64,000 bases of DNA, from the NCBI RefSeq assembly GCF_023101665.1, contig NZ_CP082161.1:5890001-5954000 (forward strand), given 5' to 3'. Positions 1 to 8,418 of the stretch are shown here, one piece after another. Each line of letters begins with the position of its first letter. The first letter of the stretch is position 1. The notes below the pieces were generated by a model that saw nothing but the letters and a program-made list of their open reading frames with translations, was not told where the DNA came from and did not search any database. The position numbers and the translations under genes are program-made. This DNA is from Bradyrhizobium sp. 195. GTDB taxonomy: Bacteria > Pseudomonadota > Alphaproteobacteria > Rhizobiales > Xanthobacteraceae.

Positions 1-706
1 CCGCCCCGGCGACGCCGAGATGGCGTTCCAGGACCGAGGGGTCAGCTTTCAGCGCGGCGCTCGGGGCATCGTGGACGATCGTTCCGCGCTCCAATATCAC
101 AACGCGGTCAGCGAGCCCCAGAATCTTTTGGGCATTCTGCTCGACGATGATCGAGCAGATGCCGCCCGCCCGGGTGATGGTGCCGATCGCCTTGAGCAGC
201 TCCTCGACGATGATGGGGGCGAGGCCCTCGGTCGGCTCGTCCAGCAGCAGCACTTTCGGGTTGAGGGTGAGCGCGCGGCCGATCGCCAGCATCTGCTGCT
301 CGCCGCCGGAGAGCTGGTTGCCGAAATTGCTCCGCCGCTCCTTCAGTCGCGGGAACATCTCGTAGACCTTCTCCACCGTCCAGGGACCGGGCTGCGCCAC
401 CGCGGTCATGTTCTCCTCGACCGTAAGCGAGCGGAAGATGTTGCGCTCCTGCGGCACCCAGCCAATGCCGGCGCGCGCCCGCTGATCGGGCCGGAGCGAG
501 GTGACATCCGTGCCGGCGAGCGTGACGATACCTGCGAAGCGGCGGGTGACGCCGACGATGGAATTGATCAGCGTGGTCTTGCCGGTGCCGTTGCGGCCCA
601 GCAGCGCCAGCACCTGCCCCTCGGCCAGGCGCAAGGACATGTTGGGCAGGACCACCGCCTCGCCATAGCCGGCACGAAGTGAATCGATGGCGAGCAGGTC
701 AGACAT
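1..706 (-). CDS. livF: LivF-type branched-chain amino acid ABC transporter ATPase (3' end cut by window edge)
   Basis: Last gene of the first liv-type operon; about 235 residues are visible, close to full family length, so only a few C-terminal residues are missing. It energises uptake through the LivH/LivM permeases at the inner face of the membrane. Seen: Walker A GRNGTGKTT near residue 38, the LSGGEQQML signature, Walker B VLLLDEPTEGL, and the switch-region IVEQN that is typical of LivF rather than LivG. The ATG at 706 overlaps the stop of livG by 8 bases, implying coupled translation. The substrate cannot be read from sequence; the family carries branched-chain amino acids, amides or aromatic acids. 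Confidence 0.93.
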   Translation of the reverse strand, partial: MSDLLAIDSLRAGYGEAVVLPNMSLRLAEGQVLALLGRNGTGKTTLINSIVGVTRRFAGIVTLAGTDVTSLRPDQRARAGIGWVPQERNIFRSLTVEENMTAVAQPGPWTVEKVYEMFPRLKERRSNFGNQLSGGEQQMLAIGRALTLNPKVLLLDEPTEGLAPIIVEELLKAIGTITRAGGICSIIVEQNAQKILGLADRVVILERGTIVHDAPSAALKADPSVLERHLGVAGA

Positions 707-1454
707 TGACCGCCTCCTCGCCGAGATAGACCGCCTTGACCTGCGGATCGCGTGCGACCTGCTCCGGCGGCCCCTCGGTGAGCAGCGCGCCGGAGACCAG
801 CACCGAAATGCGGTCGGCGAAGGAGAACACGAGATCCATGTCGTGCTCGATCAGGAGCACCGTGACGTCGCGCGGCAGGCTGCCTACGACGGCGAGGATG
901 TCGTGGCGCTCGCTCTCGGGTACGCCGGCGGCGGGCTCATCCAGCAGGAGCACGCGCGGCTTGGCGGCGATCGCGACCGCGATCTCGAGCAGGCGCTGCT
1001 TGCCGTAGGGCAGCGTCACGGTCTGCTCGTTCATGACGTCGAGCAGATGGAAGCGCGAGAGCAGATCGGCGATCTCGCCATTGACGTCGCTGCGCGTGCC
1101 CATCCGCCGCCACCAATCGCCGCCATGGCCGAGGCGCTCGGACACCGCAAGGCCGATGGTCTCGAGCGGTGTGAGATCGGGGTAGAGCTGGTTGATCTGG
1201 AAGGTGCGCGACAGGCCGCGCAGGACCCGCTTGTGCACGGGCAGATCGGTGATGTCCTGTCCTTCGAGCAGGATGCGGCCCGAATTCGGCTTCAGCACGC
1301 CGGTGAGCTGGTTGATGACCGTGGTCTTGCCGGCGCCGTTCGGGCCGATCAGCGCGTGGCGGGCGCCCTGCTCGATCTTCAAGGACAGATCGCGGGTGAC
1401 GCGCAGGCCGCCAAACTGTTTCTCGAGATTTTGGGTTTCGAGCACGATGGTCAT
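699..1454 (-). CDS. livG: LivG-type branched-chain amino acid ABC transporter ATPase
   Basis: 251-residue ABC ATPase, normal LivG length. Walker A is GPNGAGKTT near residues 38-46, Walker B is VLLLDEPAAGV, and the C-terminus has the LivG-type LLIEHDMDLVFSFADRI and EEAVNV tail. The signature region reads VTLPYGKQRL instead of LSGGxxQ, a relaxed form common in LivG. It pairs with LivF as the nucleotide-binding heterodimer. The ATG at 1454 overlaps the livM stop as ATGA, so translation is coupled to the permease gene. Confidence 0.93.
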   Translation of the reverse strand: MTIVLETQNLEKQFGGLRVTRDLSLKIEQGARHALIGPNGAGKTTVINQLTGVLKPNSGRILLEGQDITDLPVHKRVLRGLSRTFQINQLYPDLTPLETIGLAVSERLGHGGDWWRRMGTRSDVNGEIADLLSRFHLLDVMNEQTVTLPYGKQRLLEIAVAIAAKPRVLLLDEPAAGVPESERHDILAVVGSLPRDVTVLLIEHDMDLVFSFADRISVLVSGALLTEGPPEQVARDPQVKAVYLGEEAVNV

Positions 1455-2491
1455 GCGTCGCTTTCCGGAACGGCGACGACGGCCTTGCGCCCGGCGATTT
1501 GTTTGATGACCAGGTTGGGCACGTAGAGCACCCAGCGGTGCAGACGCTGGCGGCCGACCAGCACGATCACGACCAGCACGAGGCCGATCCAGAACTGCCA
1601 GTACTGCGGGGTGATGGTGGAGAACACTTCCTGGAGCATGCGGAAGATCACCGCGCCAACCAGTCCGCCATACAGGTAACCGGTGCCACCGATGACGAGC
1701 ACCAGCATCAGATCCGCGGAGCGTTCGAAGGCGAACACGTCGAGCGAGGCGATTGCCGTGGTCTGGGTGAACAGCGCGCCTGCGACTCCGGCGTAAAACG
1801 CCGCGAGCGTGTAGATCGCGATCAGGCGGCGGTTAACGGGGATGCCGATCGCGGCGGCGCGCAGCGGATTGTTCTTGATCGCGCGCAGCGACAGGCCGAA
1901 CGGCGAGTGCACCACGCGACGGGCGAACAGGAAGAGGAGGAACAGCACGGCCAGCGAATAGAAGAAGCCGGCCTTGCCGAACATGTCGAACGGGATCTCG
2001 CCGAAGATCGGCTGCATCTCGATGCCCTGCAAGCCGTCGGTACCGCCGGTGATGTTGGAGAAGCGTTCGGCGAGCGCTTCCAGCAGCAGGGCGATGCCGA
2101 GCGTCACCATCAAGCGCGTCAGGTCGACGCCGCGGATCACCAGGAAGCTGGTGGCAAAGCCGAGCACCATCGCGGCAAGGCCGGCGACGATCAGCGCCAG
2201 CACCGGCTCCTTGACGATCCCGTGCAGCGCGAGAAGCCCCGCGGCATAGGCGCCGACGCCGAAGAAAGCGGCATGACCGAGCGAGACGATGCCGGCATAG
2301 CCGAGGATGAGATCCAGCGACATCGTAAACAGCGCCAGCCGCAGGATGTCGGTCATGATCAGATAGCGCGTGGGAAAGGCAAAGCCGCAGGCCAGCACGA
2401 TCAGCCAGAAGGCGATTTCGCCGTAGTGCCAGCGCGCTTGGCGCTGGGCGTGATGACCGACGTCGGAAGCGGCGCTCATCGGCGAACTCAA
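1451..2491 (-). CDS. livM: LivM-type branched-chain amino acid ABC transporter permease
   Basis: 346-residue polytopic inner-membrane permease with about nine hydrophobic segments. Seen: DLILGYAGIVSLGHAAFFGVGAY near residues 60-80, the family hallmark that follows the second or third helix, and RAIKNNPLRAAAIGI in a cytoplasmic loop that contacts the ATPase. The N-terminus has a short hydrophilic extension (MSSPMSAASDVGHH); a start at the second Met is possible. It overlaps livH by 4 bases (ATGA) and forms the permease heterodimer with LivH. Confidence 0.92.
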   Translation of the reverse strand: MSSPMSAASDVGHHAQRQARWHYGEIAFWLIVLACGFAFPTRYLIMTDILRLALFTMSLDLILGYAGIVSLGHAAFFGVGAYAAGLLALHGIVKEPVLALIVAGLAAMVLGFATSFLVIRGVDLTRLMVTLGIALLLEALAERFSNITGGTDGLQGIEMQPIFGEIPFDMFGKAGFFYSLAVLFLLFLFARRVVHSPFGLSLRAIKNNPLRAAAIGIPVNRRLIAIYTLAAFYAGVAGALFTQTTAIASLDVFAFERSADLMLVLVIGGTGYLYGGLVGAVIFRMLQEVFSTITPQYWQFWIGLVLVVIVLVGRQRLHRWVLYVPNLVIKQIAGRKAVVAVPESDA

Positions 2492-3357
2492 CGCGCGGCC
2501 GTGCGGCCGAACAGGCCGTTCGGACGCCAGATCAGGATCACGATCATCATGGTGTAGATCACGAAGGGTCCCATCTTCGGCACGTAGTATTTGCCGGCGA
2601 CGTCACCGATGCCGAGCAGGAGCGAAGCCAGGAACGGGCCCGTTATCGAGGAGGAACCGCCGACGGTGACCACGATCAGGAAGTAGATCATGAACTTCAG
2701 CGGAAAATACGGATCGAGGCCGAGGATCTCGGCGCTCAGCGCGCCGCCGAGACCTGCGAGTCCGCAACCAAAGGCAAAGGTGAAGGCGAACACCTGCGGC
2801 ACGTTGATGCCGAGGCCGCTCGCCGCGCGCGGATCATCGACCGCGGCGCGCAGCCGGCTGCCGAAACGCGTCTTGGCCAGCACCATCTGGAGGCCGATGG
2901 TGAGCAGGCCGCAGATCACGATGATCATCAGCCGGTAGCGGCCGATGCCGACGCCGAACACGTCGAACTGGCCCTGTAGCGCAGCCGGCAAGTTGATGAA
3001 GACGCGCGAGGAGCCCTGGATGTAGTCGACCGCTGCGACCGACATAAAGGTCAGGCCGATGGTGAACAGCACCTGATCGAGATGGCTGCGCGTATAGAGG
3101 TGGCGGTAGAGGGTGCGTTCGAGCACGATGCCGATCGCGGCGGAGGAGACGAAAGCGAGCGGCAGCGCTGCGAAGAACGGCCAGCCCAACCGGTTGACCA
3201 GCACCATGCAGACATAGCCGCCGGCCATGGCGAAGGCGCCATGGGCGAGATTGACGAAGTTCATCAATCCGAGCGTGACCGCGAGCCCGCAAGCGAGCAC
3301 GAACAGCAGCATGCCGTAGGCAACGCCATCGAACAGGTTGGTGAGGATTGAGGTCAT
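2488..3357 (-). CDS. livH: LivH-type branched-chain amino acid ABC transporter permease
   Basis: 289-residue inner-membrane permease, usual LivH length. Seen: LFDGVAYGMLLFVLACGLAV at the N-terminus, FVNLAHGAFAMAGGY (the NxAHG hallmark) near residue 35, and GLGGALSAEILGLDP in the second half. A 167-base gap with a palindromic repeat separates it from the binding-protein gene upstream, while livM follows with a 4-base overlap. The gap may let the binding protein be made in excess over the permeases. Confidence 0.92.
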   Translation of the reverse strand: MTSILTNLFDGVAYGMLLFVLACGLAVTLGLMNFVNLAHGAFAMAGGYVCMVLVNRLGWPFFAALPLAFVSSAAIGIVLERTLYRHLYTRSHLDQVLFTIGLTFMSVAAVDYIQGSSRVFINLPAALQGQFDVFGVGIGRYRLMIIVICGLLTIGLQMVLAKTRFGSRLRAAVDDPRAASGLGINVPQVFAFTFAFGCGLAGLGGALSAEILGLDPYFPLKFMIYFLIVVTVGGSSSITGPFLASLLLGIGDVAGKYYVPKMGPFVIYTMMIVILIWRPNGLFGRTAAR

Positions 3358-3375
3358 CGTCTCAGCTTGGTTGGG

Positions 3376-3520
3376 GCGTCATGGCCGGGCTTGTCCCGGC
3401 CATCCACGTTCTTGTCCGGCCCCTCGCGTGGATGCCCGGGTCAAACCCGGGCATGACGCTGGAGCGGTACGCGAGATCCCGGGTTCGCGCTCATGCGAGC
3501 CCAGGGATGACGCGCTTTCG
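3376..3520. repeat. Palindromic intergenic repeat (REP/BIME-like) between livK and livH
   Basis: Contains GGCCGGG (3383-3389) pairing with CCCGGCC (3395-3401), TGCCCGGG (3433-3440) pairing with CCCGGGCA (3446-3453), and a third imperfect dyad around 3478-3505. Such paired GC-rich hairpins recur between genes in Bradyrhizobium-like genomes (family knowledge). Placed directly after the binding-protein stop codon, it could act as an mRNA stabiliser or partial terminator (inference). Confidence 0.8.
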
Positions 3521-3524
3521 CGCG

Positions 3525-4703
3525 TCACTTCTTGGTCTTGCCGAGATCCTTGACGGCCTCGAAGGTCGCGAACTCGACGTTGTAGAGTTCGCCGTCGACC
3601 TTCTCGACCTTGCGGATGTAGATGTTCTGCACGATGTCGCGGGTCTCGGGGTCGATCGAGATCGGGCCGCGCGGGCTCTCCCACTTCTGGCCCTTCATGG
3701 CTTCGACCAGCTTGGTGCCGTCGGTGTCGCCATTGGTCTTCTTCAGCGCCTCGTAGATGAGGTGGATGCCGTCATACCCGCTCACTGCCATGAAGCCCGG
3801 ACGGTTGCCGAACGCCTTCTTGTAGGCCGCGACGAAATCCTTGTTCATTTGCGAGGGGTGCGCCGCGGAGTAGAGATGCGCGGTGACAGTACCGAGCACG
3901 GCGTCGCCCATGTTGTTGAGCAGGTCGTCGTCGGTCACGTCGCCCGGCCCGATCACCTTGATGCCGGCCTTGTCGAGGCCGCGCTCGGCATATTGCTTCA
4001 TGAAGTTGCCGCCCTGGCCGGCCGGCACGAACACGAAGATCGCGTCGGGCTTGGCGTCCTTCATGCGCTGCAGGAACGGCGCGAAATCGGGATTGGCGAG
4101 CGGCGTCTTGACTTCCTCGACCACCTCGCCGCCGCCCGCGGTGAAGTTCTGCTTGAAGAAGTTCAGCGCGTCATTGCCCGGCGCATAGTCGGATGTCAAC
4201 GTCGCCACCTTCTTGATGCCGTTCTTGACCGCCCAGTCGCCGATGATGGTCGAGGATTGCGCCAGCGTGAAGCTGGTGCGCACGATATAGGGCGAGCGCT
4301 CGGTGATGATGGAGGTGCCGGCCGCCATCACGACTTCCGGGATCTTGGCTTGCGTCGCTAGCGGCGCGGCTGCGAGCGCGGCCGGCGTCACACCGAAGCC
4401 TGCGATGAAGTTGACCTTGTCGTTGACGATCAGTTCCTGCGCGGCGGTCTTGGTCTTGTCCGGGATCGCGGCGTCGTCCTTTAGGATGATCTCGATCTTC
4501 TTGCCGGCGACGGTGTCGCCCTTCTGCTGCATGTACAGCTTGATCGCGTTCTCGATCTGCTTGCCGGTCGAGGCCTGGCCGCCGGTCATCGGCAGGATCA
4601 GGCCGACTTTGACGCTGTCCTCGGCCTTGGCAGGAGCGACGGCAGCGAGGCTTGCGATGGCAGCCGCTACTGCGGCGCGTAAAAGAATTTTGCGTTCGAA
4701 CAT
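3525..4703 (-). CDS. livK: Periplasmic substrate-binding protein of liv-type ABC transporter
   Basis: 392-residue type I periplasmic binding protein (Peripla_BP_6 family) that captures the substrate for the LivHMGF transporter. The start at 4703 (MFERKILLRAAV) is chosen because it has a strong upstream AGGGGAGGGA and opens a signal peptide with probable cleavage after PAKA; the longer reading frame to 4802 has no such features. Mature protein begins EDSVKVGLILPMTGG, the family's first strand. First gene of the operon, downstream of a candidate promoter/operator at 4884-4919. Substrate unknown; aromatic acids, amides and branched-chain amino acids are all possible. Confidence 0.92.
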   Translation of the reverse strand: MFERKILLRAAVAAAIASLAAVAPAKAEDSVKVGLILPMTGGQASTGKQIENAIKLYMQQKGDTVAGKKIEIILKDDAAIPDKTKTAAQELIVNDKVNFIAGFGVTPAALAAAPLATQAKIPEVVMAAGTSIITERSPYIVRTSFTLAQSSTIIGDWAVKNGIKKVATLTSDYAPGNDALNFFKQNFTAGGGEVVEEVKTPLANPDFAPFLQRMKDAKPDAIFVFVPAGQGGNFMKQYAERGLDKAGIKVIGPGDVTDDDLLNNMGDAVLGTVTAHLYSAAHPSQMNKDFVAAYKKAFGNRPGFMAVSGYDGIHLIYEALKKTNGDTDGTKLVEAMKGQKWESPRGPISIDPETRDIVQNIYIRKVEKVDGELYNVEFATFEAVKDLGKTKK

Positions 4704-4883
4704 CAGATGTCCCTCCCCTTGATTCCTGACTTCTTGTGAGCCGGACCGAGTGCCCGGTCCTTGCCGCGCTTCACTCTCGGACAAGCCATGCCGTGCGGCC
4801 ACATGGCGTCCTCTGCAACCCCGTTGTCAATCGGACGTTGGGCGACCATTCGGCGCAAGCCGCGTGATCCGTCGGAGAGAGAG

Positions 4884-4903
4884 ATTTGTACGATTGTACA
4901 AAT
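4884..4903. promoter_or_regulatory. Perfect inverted repeat, probable operator of the first liv operon
   Basis: ATTTGTAC at 4884-4891 and GTACAAAT at 4896-4903 form a perfect 8-base dyad with a 4-base spacer (GATT). It lies 181 bases upstream of the livK start, in AT-rich DNA, and overlaps the likely -10 region of the adjacent promoter, an arrangement typical of repressor sites. TTGTACAA-like dyads are used by GntR/TetR-type regulators (family knowledge); the cognate regulator is not in the window. Confidence 0.6.
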
Positions 4904-4919
4904 AAAATGGTCCTGTCAA
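4896..4919 (-). promoter_or_regulatory. Candidate sigma-70-type promoter for the first liv operon
   Basis: Read on the minus strand, TTGACA (4919-4914) is followed 15 bases later by TACAAT (4898-4893), which lies inside the inverted repeat. The -35 is perfect and the -10 is five of six, but the spacer is short, so the exact -10 is uncertain. Confidence 0.4.
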
Positions 4920-5089
4920 CAAAAAAGCCTCTCGTGGCACGGACGGGTTGGGCGAGGGCTCATTGATTGCGCAGTGTAGGAAGGCCGCACGAGGCCGTGG
5001 ATGGAGGATTCCGCCTCTCACTTGCAGAATCTGGACATCTCCCTGCTCCGCCGTGAAGCCCACTCGTCATGCGCACCGAACGAGCATGA

Positions 5090-5234
5090 CCGAGAATACG
5101 CAATGTATACCGTATCAGCTAAAATTGGCGCCACAAGCGCGAATTATTCCTACTATAATACCTTTTATGTATACAATCCTTCCGACCGTCGAATAGGCCA
5201 ATTTTACATGTTGAGAGCTATGGTTCACCGCTGA
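5090..5234 (+). other. AT-rich islet with a 43-codon open frame
   Basis: About 140 bases of clearly lower GC than everything around it, between the liv promoter and the lipoprotein gene. An open frame from ATG 5103 to TGA 5232-5234 encodes a 43-residue Tyr- and Asn-rich peptide using rare AT-rich codons (TAT, AAT, ATA). The octamer ATGTATAC occurs at 5103-5110 and again at 5167-5174. No family is recognised and no good ribosome site is seen. It may be a promoter region, a fragment of foreign DNA, or a small gene; coding is unproven. The rest of 4920-5283 shows nothing convincing. Confidence 0.35.
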
Positions 5235-5283
5235 CGCCCATCCGGCGCCCCTCATCCACGCCCGATCGGGCACGACCTAGAAG

Positions 5284-5574
5284 ATGTCCATGCGCCCCCG
5301 TTCGCTTTCGATCGCCGCAGTCGCCCTGCTCGCTTCCAACCTTGCAGGCTGCGGAACGGTCAACGAAAAACTCTCCGCCGGCATGGGCGATTACGTCCCG
5401 CAATGGGCCGGCGGCCTGCCGGCCGATGCCCCGCCGCGCGCGGGCACGCCGCAATACGACGCCTACATGCGGGAACGCGAACGCAAGCGGTTGCTGCCCG
5501 CGGCGGATCGCGAGAAGGAAGAGCAGGCGCAGAAGGGCGCGACGGGGACGACGTCGGGCAACGCGGTGCGGTAA
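5284..5574 (+). CDS. Small putative outer-membrane or periplasmic lipoprotein
   Basis: 96 residues. A signal sequence (RSLSIAAVALLASNLAGC) ends in a clear lipobox LAGC, so Cys23 or thereabouts should be lipidated and the rest exported. The mature part is short, hydrophilic, and rich in Pro, Ala, Arg and Glu, with a PxYDxYMRERERKRLLP stretch. Function unknown; I know of similar small lipoproteins in Bradyrhizobiaceae but none with a defined role. It is separated from convergent purU by an inverted repeat. A start at the second Met (5290) is equally possible. Confidence 0.72.
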   Translation: MSMRPRSLSIAAVALLASNLAGCGTVNEKLSAGMGDYVPQWAGGLPADAPPRAGTPQYDAYMRERERKRLLPAADREKEEQAQKGATGTTSGNAVR

Positions 5575-5584
5575 GGGGCGAATG

Positions 5585-5650
5585 GCGAATAGGGAGTAGC
5601 GAGTAGAAGGCCGCCCCCATTCCATGCGCTACTCGCCACTCGCTATTCGC
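5585..5650. terminator. 22-base imperfect inverted repeat between convergent genes
   Basis: GCGAATAGGGAGTAG... at 5585-5606 pairs with 5629-5650 with only two mismatches in 22 and a 22-base loop. It sits exactly between the lipoprotein stop (5574) and the purU stop (5650-5652), so it could end transcription from both sides. The GCGAATAGCGAGTAG motif is a familiar dispersed repeat in Bradyrhizobium-like genomes (family knowledge). It lacks a T-run. Confidence 0.6.
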
Positions 5651-6513
5651 TAATCCACGAACACCACGGTCTTGCGGCCGTTGAGAATGACGCGGTCGTC
5701 GAGATGGTAGCGGATCGCGCGGGCGAGCACGCGGCGCTCGATGTCGCGGCCCTTGCGGACGAGATCTTCCGGCGTATCGCGATGGCTGATGCGCTCGACG
5801 TCCTGGTCGATGATCGGGCCCTCGTCGAGGTCGCGCGTGACGTAATGCGCGGTCGCGCCGATCAGCTTGACGCCGCGCTCATGGGCCTGGTGATAGGGTT
5901 TTGCGCCCTTGAAGCCCGGCAGAAACGAGTGGTGGATGTTGATGCAGCGCCCCGACAGCTTCGCCGACAGATCATCCGACAGGATCTGCATGTAGCGGGC
6001 AAGCACGACGAGATCGGTCTTGGTGTTGCCGACGAGGTCCATGATCTGGCCCTCCTGCTCGCGCTTGGTTTCCTTGGTCACGGGCAAATGGTGGAACGGG
6101 ATGCCGCCGAAATCGAGCCCGGAATAGACCTCGCGCGGATGGTTGGAGACGATGGCGGCAAGCGTCATCGGCAGCTCGCCGGTGCGCCAGCGATAAAGGA
6201 TGTCGACCAGACAATGATCCGACTTCGACACCAGCAGCATCACCTTGCGATGCGCGGCCCGGTCGCGCATCTGCCATTCCATGCCGAAACGCTCGGCGAT
6301 CGCGGCAAAGCCGGTCTGCAGCGCCGACAGTTCCACGGCAAGATCGGCCGCGGTGAACACCACCCGCATGAAGAACTTCTTGGTCTCGACGTCGTCGAAC
6401 TGCTGGGCGTCGAGGATGTTCTGTCCGTTATGCGCGAGGAACGTCGACACCGCCGAGACGATGCCGGGACGATCCGGACAGGACAGGGTCAGGACATATT
6501 GATGGTCGGGCAT
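5650..6513 (-). CDS. purU: Formyltetrahydrofolate deformylase PurU
   Basis: 287 residues from the chosen ATG at 6513 ([19 protein letters not shown]); the frame extends 8 codons upstream but family members start here. PurU hydrolyses 10-formyl-THF to formate and THF, balancing one-carbon units and feeding purine synthesis. Seen: N-terminal ACT domain (residues 1-80) with the DRPGIV motif, then a formyltransferase-type domain with [19 protein letters not shown] and [15 protein letters not shown], which carry the Asn-His-Asp catalytic set of formyltetrahydrofolate hydrolases. Cytoplasmic, monocistronic. Confidence 0.95.
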   Translation of the reverse strand: MPDHQYVLTLSCPDRPGIVSAVSTFLAHNGQNILDAQQFDDVETKKFFMRVVFTAADLAVELSALQTGFAAIAERFGMEWQMRDRAAHRKVMLLVSKSDHCLVDILYRWRTGELPMTLAAIVSNHPREVYSGLDFGGIPFHHLPVTKETKREQEGQIMDLVGNTKTDLVVLARYMQILSDDLSAKLSGRCINIHHSFLPGFKGAKPYHQAHERGVKLIGATAHYVTRDLDEGPIIDQDVERISHRDTPEDLVRKGRDIERRVLARAIRYHLDDRVILNGRKTVVFVD

Positions 6514-6656
6514 GGCTCTTGATGAAGGTTTGTGCAACGGGTGCGGAACAACCCGCGATTTGCGCCCTGCTCTAGCACCGACCCCAGCCTTGCGCCAATC
6601 CCGGACGAAGAGTCAGGATGAACGGACGATTGCGATTTAATGACCGGAGTTCGCCC

Positions 6657-7499
6657 ATGGCCGACCGCTTGAACGGCACCCGCATCCTGATCCTGGAAAC
6701 CCGCGAGGAGGCTCAGTTCTCAAAACTTCTGGCCGAGCAAGGCGCCGAGGTCGTGCAGTGCCCGATGTTCACCATTCACGATGCGCCGGACCCGGCCCCG
6801 GTTGAGGCCTGGATCCGCCGCGCCATTGAGAAGCCCCTTGATGACCTCGTGCTAATGACCGGCGAAGGCCTGCGGCGAATCCTGAAGCTCGCGCACGCCC
6901 GCGGACTCGACCAGTCCCTTGTCGCGGCGCTTGCCAAAGCGCGGAAATTCACCCGCGGCCCGAAGCCCGGCAAGGCGTTGCGCGAGGTCGGCCTGGACGC
7001 GCAGCACACCACGGAGAAACCGACCACCGAGGGCGTGATCGAGATGCTGGGCAAGCTCGACCTCAGGGGCCGGCGCCTCGGCCTCCAGCTTTATCCGGAC
7101 AAGGACCACAGCGAGCTGACCGGTGCGCTGGCCGCGCAAGGCGCCGCGGTCGATACCGTGCTCCCCTATGTCTACGATTCCAGGGCAGCGGACGCCAGCA
7201 TCGTCACGGCGATCGACGACCTGGCCGCGGGGCGGATCGATGCCCTCGCGCTGACCAATCTCGGCCAGGTCCGCCGCCTGATCGAGGCCGCGAAGGCACA
7301 TGGCAGTGAGGCCAAGCTGCGCGCCGGCCTCGAACAGACGCTGATTGCGTCGGTCGGCCCGGCGGTCTCGGGCGAGCTCGCCGCGCACGGCCTGCGCACG
7401 GACATCTCGCCGGCGGAAGACGCCTATTTCATGCGTCCGCTGATCTCGGCGATGGCCATCGGGCTGGCGGCGAAGAAGCCGAAAGCGCCGGTGAAGTGA
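6657..7499 (+). CDS. HemD-like (uroporphyrinogen-III synthase family) protein
   Basis: 280 residues from the ATG at 6657 (MADRLNGTRILILETREE); an upstream ATG at 6618 is possible. The two-lobed HemD fold is suggested by an N-terminal lobe with ETREEAQFSKLLAEQGAEVV, a middle LVLMTGEGLRRI segment, a LGLQLYPDKDHSELTGALAAQGAAVDTVLPYVYD linker, and a C-terminal IASVGPAVSGELAAHGLRTDISP segment. True HemD closes hydroxymethylbilane to uroporphyrinogen III for haem and vitamin B12. No other tetrapyrrole gene is near, so this may be a HemD paralogue fused to or used in regulation rather than the housekeeping enzyme. Confidence 0.75.
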   Translation: MADRLNGTRILILETREEAQFSKLLAEQGAEVVQCPMFTIHDAPDPAPVEAWIRRAIEKPLDDLVLMTGEGLRRILKLAHARGLDQSLVAALAKARKFTRGPKPGKALREVGLDAQHTTEKPTTEGVIEMLGKLDLRGRRLGLQLYPDKDHSELTGALAAQGAAVDTVLPYVYDSRAADASIVTAIDDLAAGRIDALALTNLGQVRRLIEAAKAHGSEAKLRAGLEQTLIASVGPAVSGELAAHGLRTDISPAEDAYFMRPLISAMAIGLAAKKPKAPVK

Positions 7500-7528
7500 A
7501 ATGTACAGCAAGGACTTGCCGGAGCAGG

Positions 7529-7681
7529 ATCCTATCCACGCACGACACGATACACGCACGCAATGCCTTCGATGCCGCGGAGAGGTGCATCAAACTCAAA
7601 GATGGCGTGATCCGCGAAGAGACCGCTGACGCCCGGCGCCGAATAAAGCGCTTCCGAGAGGCAGATTTCGCAGCGCGTTGA
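7529..7681 (+). pseudogene. C-terminal remnant of an ABC-transporter ATPase (LolD/MacB-like)
   Basis: The frame reads ILSTHDTIHARNAFDAAER followed by IKLKDGVIREE, which matches the end of LolD/MacB-type ATPases: the switch histidine in THD followed about 15 residues later by the R-x-I-x-L-x-DG-x-I motif. Everything upstream (Walker A, signature, Walker B) is missing; the frame runs back into the stop of the HemD-like gene. A 61-codon frame beginning at 7496 includes it but has no ribosome site. Read as a decayed gene end; chance similarity is possible for so short a piece. Confidence 0.45.
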
Positions 7682-7716
7682 GCGAAGTATTCGAACCGCC
7701 GACCAAGCGACGATGC

Positions 7717-8397
7717 TTAGCTTGCCACTTGCGAGGCGGCCGACATCAATTCCTGAGGGCTCGGCATCCCGAACATGCGCTGGCCGCCTTCAGGAACCTC
7801 GGTAAAAGTCCAGCGCACGACCCCCTCCCGATCGAGCAGGAACTGGCCGAACAGCTGGCCCTGGCCGGTCGCTGCCATGCGTTGATCGGCCTCCAGCATC
7901 TCGTAGCCATCCTTCTTGTTGAGCTGCTCGGCGGCCGCCAAACGATTCATCGGCCCCGGCAATTCTCCGGGAATGTCCACTTGCATGCTCATGACCACAT
8001 CCATGCCCACCTTGCGCGGCCACTCGGTTTCCTTCTCCGTGAACTCGAGATTGGGCAGGCCGAACGCGCGGTGCGAGACCCGCTCGGGGTCGGACGCGGC
8101 GAGCAGATTGGGCAATGGATGATAGCGGAAGTAGAGCCGCGCGCGCTCGATGGGCGTATTCACGATGGTGAGACTTTCGACCCCCTTGTCGCGCAGAGCT
8201 GCGTCTAGTTGCGCCTGTGCCGCGATATGGCGCCGGCAGAACGGGCAGTGCAGACCTCGAAACAAGCCGATCAATATCGGACTATGCCCGCGAAAATCCT
8301 GGAGCGCGATCTTTCCATCGCGTGTGATGGCATCCAGCTCGACGTTCGGTGCAGGATCGCCCGGTTGAAGCGGTCCGTTGACATGAAGTTCCGGCAT
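7717..8397 (-). CDS. Peroxiredoxin-like (AhpC/TSA thioredoxin-fold) protein
   Basis: 226 residues, thioredoxin fold. Seen: PGDPAPNVELDAITRDGK, the AhpC/TSA opening, then FRGLHCPFCRRH with Cys51 and Cys54 forming a CxxC pair, unlike the single peroxidatic Cys (PxxxTxxC) of classical peroxiredoxins. It likely reduces peroxides or disulfides in the cytoplasm; no signal peptide is visible. Its start is 21 bases after the stop of the adenylate-cyclase gene on the same strand, so the two are probably co-transcribed, hinting at a redox-linked output. Confidence 0.78.
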   Translation of the reverse strand: MPELHVNGPLQPGDPAPNVELDAITRDGKIALQDFRGHSPILIGLFRGLHCPFCRRHIAAQAQLDAALRDKGVESLTIVNTPIERARLYFRYHPLPNLLAASDPERVSHRAFGLPNLEFTEKETEWPRKVGMDVVMSMQVDIPGELPGPMNRLAAAEQLNKKDGYEMLEADQRMAATGQGQLFGQFLLDREGVVRWTFTEVPEGGQRMFGMPSPQELMSAASQVAS

Positions 8398-8418
8398 GGT
8401 TGAACTCCTTCATATGAC

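Noticed and set aside
1499..2557. 352-codon plus-strand frame
   Set aside because: Antisense to livM; composition (His, Gln, Asp, Arg) is typical of a shadow frame.
3376..3520. CRISPR-like repeat
   Set aside because: Two or three different hairpins, no regular spacing and no cas gene.
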